Positions 6,420-13,254 of a stretch of 19,747 nt of DNA are shown in pieces. Below the pieces are notes generated by a model. That model had not been told where the DNA came from. It saw only the letters and a program-made list of their open reading frames with translations, and did not search any database. The stretch is from positions 14,569 to 34,315 of the forward strand of contig DPCK01000129.1 of NCBI GenBank assembly GCA_003516285.1, read 5' to 3'. Both the position numbers and the translations under genes were made by a program. The stretch comes from Lutibacter sp. (lineage in GTDB: Bacteria > Bacteroidota > Bacteroidia > Flavobacteriales > Flavobacteriaceae). Numbering within the stretch: the first letter of the stretch is position 1; each line of letters opens with the position of its first letter.

Positions 6420-7525
6420 TATTCCAGCCTGATTTTATATTTCTTAATGCTCAACGCAATAAAAAACAGTGTCATACCGGCCAATATCAAGGTTTCTTTC
6501 CAAATAAAACAGAGGCCAACGCCTTTTAGCATAATTCCTTTTAAAATAAGGATAAACCATTTTGCCGGAATGATATTGCTGATGATCTGTAACGGCAAAG
6601 GCATACTTGAAATAGGAAAAATAAAACCCGACAATAATATGGTCGGCAGCATCAATCCCATTAAAGAAATCATCATCGCGGTTTGTTGTGTTGCTGAGAC
6701 CGTTGAAATTAAAATTCCCAGCGACAAGGAGGTAATGATAAACAAAACACTCTCCAAAGCCAGCAAAAACAAACTTCCCTGAACCGGCATTTTGAAGATA
6801 AAAATGCTTAACAAAACAATGACAATTGCGTTAATGATGGACAAAAATATGTATGGAATCACTTTTCCAACAATTACCTGAAAAGGTTTTAAAGGCGAAA
6901 CCAATAAAATTTCCATCGTTCCCAATTCTTTTTCACGCGTAATAGAAATTGAGGTCATCATCGCCGATACCAGCATTAAAATAATGGTCATAACGCCCGG
7001 AACGAACATAAAAACACTTTTTAACTCGGGATTGTAAACCATTCTCGATTTGGTTTCAATTTGATACTCCAGCGTGCTGTTTTTGTTAATTTCTTTTTGG
7101 TAACTTCCTATAATGGCACTGATGTAATTGGTGATGGAATTTGCGGTATTGGGATCTGTGGCGTCTGTAATCACATGAACTTTTGCCGCATTGTCTTTGG
7201 TTAAATTTTTCTTAAAATCTTTTTCGAAAACAAGTACAGCAAGCACTTTTCCTTTTTGAAAAACAGTTTCAATTTCGGCTTCATTTGTAATGTTTTGTTT
7301 GATGCTGAAATATTTTGATGCCGAAATTTTTTGAATGATTTCCTGCGTAGTTGCATCGTTTGATTTGTCGAAAATGGCAATATCAACATTGTTAATTTCA
7401 TTGGTAATGGCAAAACCAAAAAGCAAAATTTGAGCTATAGGCATCCCAAACAGGATAAACAGCGACCGTTTGTCCCTAAAAATATGGTAAAATTCCTTTT
7501 TTACAAATCCAATAAATCGTTTCAT
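6419..7525 (-). CDS. ABC-2 type exporter permease, first subunit (YbhS-like)
   Basis: The 368-residue inner-membrane protein has an N-terminal membrane segment (about 20-40), a periplasmic domain, then about five membrane helices from residue 170. The loop ITREKELGTMEILLVSP is the ATPase-contact region seen in ABC-2 permeases. Its ATG overlaps the TGA of the second ATPase gene by 4 bp (ATGA), so translation is probably coupled. It is homologous in layout to the permease at 5103-6224 but clearly diverged, which fits a heterodimeric channel. Its stop codon TAG coincides with the border of repeat copy C; the protein may therefore have lost or changed its original C-terminal residues. Confidence 0.9.
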   Translation of the reverse strand: MKRFIGFVKKEFYHIFRDKRSLFILFGMPIAQILLFGFAITNEINNVDIAIFDKSNDATTQEIIQKISASKYFSIKQNITNEAEIETVFQKGKVLAVLVFEKDFKKNLTKDNAAKVHVITDATDPNTANSITNYISAIIGSYQKEINKNSTLEYQIETKSRMVYNPELKSVFMFVPGVMTIILMLVSAMMTSISITREKELGTMEILLVSPLKPFQVIVGKVIPYIFLSIINAIVIVLLSIFIFKMPVQGSLFLLALESVLFIITSLSLGILISTVSATQQTAMMISLMGLMLPTILLSGFIFPISSMPLPLQIISNIIPAKWFILILKGIMLKGVGLCFIWKETLILAGMTLFFIALSIKKYKIRLE

Positions 7526-8250
7526 CCTCGGGCTAATTTTAAAAAGACGTCATTCATATTGTCTGCATTATACTTTTCCTTTAATTTTTTAGGCGTATCC
7601 AACGCTTCAATTTTTCCGTCGACCATAATAGAAACCCGATCGCAATATTCGGCTTCATCCATATAATGAGTGGTCACAAAAACGGTGGTTCCGTTGTTGG
7701 CGGCTTTATAAATCATTTCCCAAAATTGTCTTCTTGTTATAGGATCAACGCCTCCGGTTGGTTCATCCAAAAAAACAATGGTCGGACTGTGTAACAACGC
7801 TATTGAAAAGGAGATTTTTTGTTTCCAGCCCAAAGGCAAAGAACCTACCAACTCATTCACAATGTCCTGTAGGCCCAATTCTTCAACCAATTCGTTGCGT
7901 TTTTCCTTAATTTTTGCTCTTGACAATCCGTAAATTCCGCCAAAAAAAGTAATGTTTTCTTTTACCGTTAAATCGTCATACAAGGCAAATTTTTGGCTCA
8001 TATAGCCAATATTTTTTTTGATGTCTTCAGGATGCGTAAACACATCAAAACCTGCAACTTGTGCTTTTCCGGAGGTTGGTTTTGAAATACCGATCAGCAT
8101 TTTCATTGCCGTGGTTTTTCCTGCGCCGTTTGCGCCTAAAAATCCAAATATTTCCCCTTTTTTAACTTCAAAAGTGATGGAATTTACCGCAGTAAAATTG
8201 CCAAATTTTTTGGTCAGGTTTTCAACTTCTATGACATTGTTGTTTTTCAT
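7522..8250 (-). CDS. ABC exporter ATPase, second of pair (non-canonical signature)
   Basis: This is a 242-residue ATP-binding subunit with Walker A GANGAGKTT (39-47), Walker B IVFLDEPTGGVD (Asp162-Glu163) and an intact switch histidine, His195 (TTHYMDEA). The signature is LPLGWKQ (138-144) in place of LSGGQ-type, a form I recall from the C-terminal half of YbhF-like ATPases. It lies 9 bp after the first ATPase gene and overlaps the permease gene by 4 bp. It probably pairs with the upstream ATPase to power the two permeases. Its complete Walker A, Walker B and switch His would be completed by the LSGGM signature of the partner. Confidence 0.92.
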   Translation of the reverse strand: MKNNNVIEVENLTKKFGNFTAVNSITFEVKKGEIFGFLGANGAGKTTAMKMLIGISKPTSGKAQVAGFDVFTHPEDIKKNIGYMSQKFALYDDLTVKENITFFGGIYGLSRAKIKEKRNELVEELGLQDIVNELVGSLPLGWKQKISFSIALLHSPTIVFLDEPTGGVDPITRRQFWEMIYKAANNGTTVFVTTHYMDEAEYCDRVSIMVDGKIEALDTPKKLKEKYNADNMNDVFLKLARG

Positions 8251-8259
8251 TTCCGCTGT

Positions 8260-9162
8260 CTATTTTGCCAATTCCATAAAAGTATCTTCAATGGTGGTTT
8301 TGGTGATTTCAATTTTAATGTTTTGATGGTTTTTGGTGGCTAAATATTGTTGTAATTCCTGCGGATTAAAATCTTCTCGTTTGTCAGTATAATGCACAAA
8401 TTCACCAAAAGGATACACGCTGTAATGGTGTTCGAAGCTTTTTAAACTTTCAAGAAGACGATACATATTATCTGCTTTTACATCGTATATTTTTTTCGGA
8501 TAATGTTTAATGATTTCTTGTGGTGTATCAATTTGTAAGATTTTTCCGTGCTGAATTAAAGCGATTCTGTCGCACAATTCCGCTTCATCCATATACGGCG
8601 TTGAAACCAAAATGGTAATGCCTTTTTGTTGCAAACGTTTCAGCATTTCCCAAAATTCTTTACGCGAAACTGGATCAACGCCGGTGGTTGGCTCATCTAA
8701 AAACAACACTTTTGGTTTGTGAATCAATGCGCAGCTTAAGGCTAATTTTTGTTTCATTCCGCCAGAAAGCGCTCCTGCACGGCGTTTTTTAAAGGGTTCA
8801 ATCTGAACGTAAATATCTTTGATCAACTCGTAATTTTCTTCAATGGTCGTTCCAAAAATGGTGGCGAAGAAATCTAAATTTTCTTCCACCGTTAAATCCT
8901 GGTACAGCGAAAATTTTCCGGGCATATAGCCCACATTATTTCTAATTTCCTTATAATCGCCAATAACATCAAAACCTGCAACGGTTGCTGTGCCTTTATC
9001 GGCAAAAAGCAAGGTGGTCAATATTCTGAAAATGGTCGTTTTACCGGCACCATCAGGTCCAATCAATCCAAACAATTCCCCTTCTTTTAGTTCAAAAGAA
9101 ACATCGTTTACGGCAGTCACTTTTTTGAATGATTTGCTGATATGTTGCACGGAAATACTCAT
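8260..9162 (-). CDS. ABC exporter ATPase, first of pair (switch histidine replaced)
   Basis: This is a 300-residue ATP-binding subunit with Walker A GPDGAGKTT (35-43), signature LSGGMKQ (132-138) and Walker B VLFLDEPTTGVD (Asp156-Glu157). The switch position is Pro189 (STPYMDEAE) where active sites have His. The raw codon is CCG, so this is not a misread histidine. Residues 225-300 form a C-terminal extension beyond the ATPase core. The GPDGAGKTT form is like the N-terminal half of YbhF as I recall it, so this gene and the next are equivalent to a split ybhF. Upstream is a 203-bp gap holding repeat copy B. Confidence 0.92.
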   Translation of the reverse strand: MSISVQHISKSFKKVTAVNDVSFELKEGELFGLIGPDGAGKTTIFRILTTLLFADKGTATVAGFDVIGDYKEIRNNVGYMPGKFSLYQDLTVEENLDFFATIFGTTIEENYELIKDIYVQIEPFKKRRAGALSGGMKQKLALSCALIHKPKVLFLDEPTTGVDPVSRKEFWEMLKRLQQKGITILVSTPYMDEAELCDRIALIQHGKILQIDTPQEIIKHYPKKIYDVKADNMYRLLESLKSFEHHYSVYPFGEFVHYTDKREDFNPQELQQYLATKNHQNIKIEITKTTIEDTFMELAK

Positions 9163-9226
9163 TTTAGAATCTTGTTTTATTTGGTTTAATTCTTACAATT
9201 ACAATAATTTATATATTCTTGTTTTG

Positions 9227-9337
9227 GACCCGCCTGCCTTTTTTGAGGGCGTTGCCACAAGGGTCGGGCTTTTCGTTGTAATCTTTTTTATCGGAAAAAA
9301 GCCTCAAAAAAGGATTTTCACTGCAATCCCTAACGCA
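9227..9337 (-). repeat. Flavobacterial-type hairpin repeat, family 1, copy B
   Basis: Plus-strand AATCTTTTTT (9280-9289) pairs with AAAAAAGGATT (9306-9316), with the same single bulged C as copy A. Flanks match copy A reversed: GGGTCGGGCTTTTCGTTGT against the complement of GGAGCGAAAGCCTGACCC. The outer part also has GACCCGCCTGCC near 9227. It sits between the small lipoprotein gene and the first ATPase gene, inside the efflux cluster. Confidence 0.65.
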
Positions 9338-9365
9338 AATGATGTTATTAGCAGCACTTAGCCTT

Positions 9366-9827
9366 TTATTTGAAATAGACTGAATATTCCGACAAATGTT
9401 TGGTCAATTTTTCCAAAGCAGCTTTACGAGTTTCTAAATTTTCGGCCGCCAAATCTTTAAATAAAGGTTTCATTGGCAAAAGATAATTGTGCAATTGGTC
9501 GTGGGCTTCGCCGGTCATAGTGCATTTGGAGATGATGGTTCCAAATTCTGTTTCCAATTTTGTTTTAAGTTTAGGATAGGCTTCCATATTTTCAGATTCC
9601 CTGAAATTGGTAATTAATTGTGTCATTTTTTCGATTCCCTCGGTGGTTTCGGCATTGGCCATCCACAAATCCCCGTTATTTAATTTCAATACGCCTTCAC
9701 TTTCGTGGGCTTCTTCTTCAGTTTGAACAGGAACCACGATTTCCTGTTTTTTGGTTTTTTCATTGTTGCATGAAACAACTAAAATAGTTGCCAAAATTGC
9801 CATGATTAAAAAATTTGCTTTTTTCAT
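9366..9827 (-). CDS. Small lipoprotein with CTM-HD-H motif, unrecognised family
   Basis: The 153-residue product starts with a lipoprotein signal ending LVVSC, so Cys20 should be lipidated and the protein envelope-anchored. After a Glu-rich linker (30-45) comes LNNGDLWMANAETTEGIEKM, then a helical C-terminal half. The segment KCTMTGEAHDQLHNYLLPMK places Cys102, Met104, His109, His113 and Met119 together. I recall similar proteins in Bacteroidetes without assigned function. The cluster could bind a soft metal such as copper, but that is inference. It lies 17 bp after the 4-TM gene and ahead of the ATPase genes, so it is likely part of the efflux transcript. Confidence 0.7.
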   Translation of the reverse strand: MKKANFLIMAILATILVVSCNNEKTKKQEIVVPVQTEEEAHESEGVLKLNNGDLWMANAETTEGIEKMTQLITNFRESENMEAYPKLKTKLETEFGTIISKCTMTGEAHDQLHNYLLPMKPLFKDLAAENLETRKAALEKLTKHLSEYSVYFK

Positions 9828-9844
9828 TTTGTTTAATTTATTGG

Positions 9845-10204
9845 TTAATTATTTACTTTTTTATAAGTTAACAAGAAAATGACCATCCAGACACTTACCC
9901 TAAAACCCATCGCTTTTATGCTTTCCAGGGCAACTTCCTGACTTAAAAAGTATAAATACAAGAATACAAGCAGGTGTGAAATTAAAATGGCAAGTATTAT
10001 TTTTCTTGCAGATTTATTGTTTTTCCATATTAAAATGGCTGCAACTATTGAGATTCCGCCTAAAATCACGTTATAAACAACCAGCCAATTTAATACGTTA
10101 TAGTTGGGCATATTATAATTTAAAAGCACCATAGATCCTGAAATAACAGACATTATTCCGATGAGCAATGCGATTATTGCCGCTATTTTATGCATTATTT
10201 TCAT
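9845..10204 (-). CDS. Four-helix membrane protein, unknown function
   Basis: The 119-residue product is almost entirely hydrophobic, with four predicted membrane segments (about 7-29, 39-61, 69-90 and 98-114). Short basic stretches, KNNKSARK after helix 2 and YKKVNN at the end, suggest both ends are cytoplasmic. I do not recognise the family and see no catalytic motif. It lies between the adaptor gene (48 bp upstream) and the small lipoprotein gene (17 bp downstream) on the same strand. With the lipoprotein it forms a two-gene insert in an otherwise standard exporter operon, so a helper or sensor role is possible. Confidence 0.65.
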   Translation of the reverse strand: MKIMHKIAAIIALLIGIMSVISGSMVLLNYNMPNYNVLNWLVVYNVILGGISIVAAILIWKNNKSARKIILAILISHLLVFLYLYFLSQEVALESIKAMGFRVSVWMVIFLLTYKKVNN

Positions 10205-10225
10205 ACTTGTTTTATTTAGTTTTTT

Positions 10226-10250
10226 AAACTGAAAACTGCAACTGCCAACT
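10226..10250. repeat. Degenerate ACTG-type short tandem repeat
   Basis: The spacer after the adaptor gene holds AAACTG, AAAACTG, CAACTG and CCAACT in series. A similar short repeat of the reverse-complement core CAGT is at 17683-17709. These look like simple degenerate spacer repeats with no clear role. Confidence 0.5.
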
Positions 10251-10252
10251 GA

Positions 10253-11140
10253 TTACTTGGAAATCCACATTTCCGCAGGCATTCCAATTTTTAGACTTCC
10301 GTCATTTTTTACGGCAACTTTTACCCCATACACCAAATTGATGCGCTCTTCTTTGGTTTGAATAATTTTTGGGGTAAATTCAGCTTCGGATGAAACCCAA
10401 GTGATGATGCCCTTAAAGTTTTTCATGGCATCGCCTGCATCAATTTTCACCGTAACTTCCTGCCCGATTTTAATGTTGGAAAGTTGGGTTTCACTCACGT
10501 AAACGCGCAATTCCATGATACTTAAATCGGCAATTTTATACAGCGGTTTTCCAAAAGAAGTCAGCTCATTTATCTCTGCATATTTTGTGAGCACCGTGCC
10601 GTTTACGGGATTTATAATGTTGCTTTTTTGAAGCAAATCTTCCACTTGTTTCAACTGTACGTCAAGACTTTCCAGTTCGTCTATTACTGGGGAATTCTGA
10701 CTTTCAACGCTCTTAATTTGTTTTTGGATCACGTTAATTTCTCCATTTATGTCGTCCAATTGTTTTTGGGTTCCGGCATTTTCCCTAATCAGATTTTCTA
10801 TTCTGTTTTTGTTGACGATTGCCGATTTTAATTGGGCGTTCAGTACATTTTTTTGCGACAGGACACTTCCTGATTTTGAATAAACAATCGCCTTGGAAGC
10901 CAACAGCTGATCTCTTTTCAGGCTCAGCGGAATAGTGTCAATAAACCCCACAAAGTCGTCTTTTTTCAGGATCTGGCCTTCTTCAATAGTAAACTGCATC
11001 AATTTTCCGTTGTTTTCTGCGGAAACTGTTATTTCTGTAGCTTCAAAATTTCCGTATCCGTCTACTTTTTCGTTGTTTTTGCAGGCAACAAACAGGTTTA
11101 CGATAATGAGCAAACTGATGATTATCTTAATATTTTTCAT
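10253..11140 (-). CDS. Periplasmic adaptor (HlyD/YbhG family), predicted lipoprotein
   Basis: The 295-residue membrane fusion protein joins an inner-membrane ABC exporter to an outer-membrane channel. The signal ends LFVAC with Cys20 as the lipidation site. The lipoyl-like half follows (NGKLMQFTIEEGQILKKDD), then a coiled-coil hairpin at roughly residues 75-165 (QKQLDDINGEINVIQKQIK), the second lipoyl half (NPVNGTVLTKYAEINE) and a beta-barrel (ELRVYVSETQLSNIKIGQEV). The order matches adaptors paired with YbhFSR-like exporters. It is downstream of the TolC-like gene after 109 bp that contain most of repeat copy D. Lipid anchoring replaces the transmembrane anchor used by HlyD itself. Confidence 0.92.
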   Translation of the reverse strand: MKNIKIIISLLIIVNLFVACKNNEKVDGYGNFEATEITVSAENNGKLMQFTIEEGQILKKDDFVGFIDTIPLSLKRDQLLASKAIVYSKSGSVLSQKNVLNAQLKSAIVNKNRIENLIRENAGTQKQLDDINGEINVIQKQIKSVESQNSPVIDELESLDVQLKQVEDLLQKSNIINPVNGTVLTKYAEINELTSFGKPLYKIADLSIMELRVYVSETQLSNIKIGQEVTVKIDAGDAMKNFKGIITWVSSEAEFTPKIIQTKEERINLVYGVKVAVKNDGSLKIGMPAEMWISK

Positions 11141-11204
11141 AAGAATTGGTATATGTGTTTAGTTTTTTGTTTTTGAAATTGTTTTTAATTTTTATTAAGC
11201 CTAA

Positions 11205-11285
11205 CACGCCAACTGGCACATTCACTAAAAATGTTCACTGAACATTTTTTTAACGTTCTGTCCTCCCCTCGGGGGTTAGGGGGCC
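11205..11285. repeat. 81-bp structured repeat, family 2, copy D
   Basis: This is the second copy of the repeat at 6339-6419, in the same orientation, 72 of 81 identical by hand count. It contains AAAAATGTTCA (11227-11237) and TGAACATTTTT (11239-11249) around one base, a near-perfect 23-bp palindrome. On the minus strand the first 36 bp are translated as the last residues of the TolC-like protein. Confidence 0.88.
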
Positions 11286-12539
11286 ACCTTTTGTCACATT
11301 ATAATTCGCTTTTGCAAACTGTAGTTGTATGCGATGCGTGCTTAAATTATTTTCGGCCTCAAACAAATTGGTCAATTCCGTAACATAAGCCGAAGACGTG
11401 ATTACGCCATTTTTTAATTGAGAACGGGAAGTGTCCAAAATTTTCTTTCTCAACGAAATAATTTCTTCATCGGACGCAATAAAAGCCGATATTTTGTTTA
11501 TTTCCGATTGCTGTTGGGTCATTTCCATCGCTGTATTCAGCTCAAAAACCTCTTGCTCGCTGTCTATAATTTCTTTATTTACTTGTAAGGATTGGCGCTG
11601 TTTTTTTGTCGAATTCCAGTCGAACACATTCCAGTTCAGTTTAATTCCGGCAATATAATAAGGTTGAAAAGAATTTTCTAACATATTCAAGCCCGGATTT
11701 CCATAACCTCCTGTGGCAAAACCCGATAATTTTGGTGAATTTTTTTTATCGATCAGCTGTTCGGAAGCTTCAATTTTTTCTTTCTGAAGTTGAAACAAAG
11801 CCAATTCAGGCCGTTCAATTTCATTGTTAAGTTTGGTAGAAATTTCAGGATTTTCCAATGTAATATTTGGGGAAACAGGAATACCAATCAACATAGAAAG
11901 TGTTGTCATCAAGCTGGTTTTATTTAAGTCAACTTCCATAAGTTGCTGGCCGATTTTGAGCAATTCGGCTTCTAATACACTGTCGGAATTCGGAAGCAAA
12001 ATCCCAAATTTGATGCCTGCTTTTACCTCATTAAGCGTGGTTTCCAGTTGTGTTTTTTTTGCAAGCAACAAGGCACTTTTTTCCTGAAGTAAAAGAATTG
12101 AAAAGTAAAATTGGCTCACCTGTTCCTTCAGTTTGTACAGATTAACTTCAACTTGCTTTTGTTGTGTTTTTAGGAAAGCCGATTTTTCTGCCAGCGAAGC
12201 ATCAATCAAACCGCCATCGTAAATTAATTGATTTACTGAAACCGTTGCCTGGTATTGGTCTTTGTTTGGCGGAGATATTGTTGATATTGGTGAACTAGAA
12301 GGCAATTCTATGACATCAGACTGGTAAGTTGCCTGCGCCTGAAAATCTATTTTCGGTAGTTTTCCGGTTTTAATCACTTCCAAATCCAATTCGTTTTGTG
12401 TGGCCAATAAAGTTTTTTGTTTGGCGATTGGATAGTTCCCTTCAGCCAAAACATAACACTGTTCCAAACTTAGTTTTTCCTGAGCAAAACTGTTTAGGGC
12501 AATAAACATCAGTATAAATACACCAATTATTTTCATCAT
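11250..12539 (-). CDS. TolC-family outer-membrane efflux protein with repeat-derived tail
   Basis: The 429-residue outer-membrane channel has a signal peptide ending NSFAQ and two helical repeats of OEP type (LSLEQCYVLAEGNYP near the start; ISLRKKILDTSRSQLKNGVITSSAYVTE near residue 365). It would accept substrate from the adaptor encoded next. Its start lies one base after the tetR stop, so the two are surely co-transcribed. The final residues, GGPLTPEGRTER, are encoded by repeat copy D rather than by family sequence; the natural end is probably near YNVTK. Either of two adjacent ATG codons could be the start, with no effect on the signal peptide. Confidence 0.92.
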   Translation of the reverse strand: MMKIIGVFILMFIALNSFAQEKLSLEQCYVLAEGNYPIAKQKTLLATQNELDLEVIKTGKLPKIDFQAQATYQSDVIELPSSSPISTISPPNKDQYQATVSVNQLIYDGGLIDASLAEKSAFLKTQQKQVEVNLYKLKEQVSQFYFSILLLQEKSALLLAKKTQLETTLNEVKAGIKFGILLPNSDSVLEAELLKIGQQLMEVDLNKTSLMTTLSMLIGIPVSPNITLENPEISTKLNNEIERPELALFQLQKEKIEASEQLIDKKNSPKLSGFATGGYGNPGLNMLENSFQPYYIAGIKLNWNVFDWNSTKKQRQSLQVNKEIIDSEQEVFELNTAMEMTQQQSEINKISAFIASDEEIISLRKKILDTSRSQLKNGVITSSAYVTELTNLFEAENNLSTHRIQLQFAKANYNVTKGGPLTPEGRTER

Positions 12540-12540
12540 T

Positions 12541-13152
12541 TTAAATTTTTATGGCGTTGATAATAAAGTCCGATACTTCGGTTTTTCTTTTTTCCATTAA
12601 CTTTTTATACGCTTCATCATCAAAATTCAGAAATCCTTTTAATAATGGCGCGCCAATAAATGGAAAAATATTTAGCGACATAATGTTAATAAATAGTTGT
12701 TCGGCTGTTATTGGCCTAATAACGCCTTCTGCCACTTTTTCGGTCACTTGTTGCTTGAATTTTGAAATGTTGGGAAAATTCTTTTCGGCAATTAAATTTT
12801 TCACAAAATCCGGATTTCTGTTGAGTTCCTGAATGATGAAATTTGGCAAGTACGGATGTTTTAGCACAAATGAAATATAATTGCTGCTGAAGTTTCTTAT
12901 TTTTTCAAAAACGGAAGTGTCGGCATTCATAATTTCATTTAACTGAGGCGCTATCATTGAAAAGGCACTTTTAAAAACAGCTTCAAAAAGCAATTCTTTA
13001 CTTCTGTAATAATAATGCAACATCGCTTTATTGATGCCGGCTTCATCAGCAATTTCCTGCATTCTTGCGGCCGCCATCCCTTTCTTTTGAAATATTTCTT
13101 TTGCCGCATTTAAAATGTTGTTTTCCGGAGTGCTTTGTTCTTCTGATATCAT
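12541..13152 (-). CDS. TetR-family transcriptional regulator of the efflux cluster
   Basis: The 203-residue product has an N-terminal helix-turn-helix at residues 12-56 (AARMQEIADEAGINKAM then LHYYYRSKELLFEAVF), the standard TetR fold. The variable C-terminal ligand domain gives no clue to the inducer. It is first in the efflux operon, followed after one base by the TolC-like gene, in the same position as cecR relative to ybhGFSR. Two tandem 12-bp palindromes between its promoter and ATG suggest it represses its own operon. It may also affect the divergent hydrolase gene, whose start is 102 bp away. Confidence 0.93.
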   Translation of the reverse strand: MISEEQSTPENNILNAAKEIFQKKGMAAARMQEIADEAGINKAMLHYYYRSKELLFEAVFKSAFSMIAPQLNEIMNADTSVFEKIRNFSSNYISFVLKHPYLPNFIIQELNRNPDFVKNLIAEKNFPNISKFKQQVTEKVAEGVIRPITAEQLFINIMSLNIFPFIGAPLLKGFLNFDDEAYKKLMEKRKTEVSDFIINAIKI

Positions 13153-13157
13153 ACGTT

Positions 13158-13182
13158 AACTATATAGTTTAACCAAATGGTT
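13158..13182. promoter_or_regulatory. Tandem TetR operator-like palindromes
   Basis: AACTATATAGTT (13158-13169) is a perfect palindrome and AACCAAATGGTT (13171-13182) a near-perfect one. Both fit AACYAWATRGTT and their starts are 13 bp apart. They lie between the -7 box and the tetR ATG, where a bound repressor would block transcription. That TetR binds here is inference from position. Confidence 0.65.
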
Positions 13183-13184
13183 GA

Positions 13185-13215
13185 CAAATGTAAAATATTA
13201 TATCGAATTGACAAA
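13185..13215 (-). promoter_or_regulatory. Bacteroidetes-type promoter of the tetR-efflux operon
   Basis: On the minus strand, TACATTTG (13185-13192) fits TAnnTTTG exactly and TTTG (13212-13215) lies 19 nt upstream. The tetR ATG is 32 nt downstream, and the operator-like sites fill the interval. Confidence 0.75.
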
Positions 13216-13254
13216 ATAAATGTTATTTTTATGAAATATTTTACGTCAATTATT

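Noticed and set aside
6266..6529. Plus-strand reading frame between the permease genes
   Set aside because: It is mostly repeat copy C plus antisense of the permease 3' end.
8990..9361. Plus-strand reading frame of 123 codons over the first ATPase start
   Set aside because: Most is antisense to the Walker A region and the rest is hairpin repeat copy B.
13177..13254. Earlier start codons for the hydrolase (13177, 13231)
   Set aside because: They put a polar stretch before the signal anchor and the first would overlap the tetR operator; the ATG at 13255 gives a normal anchor.
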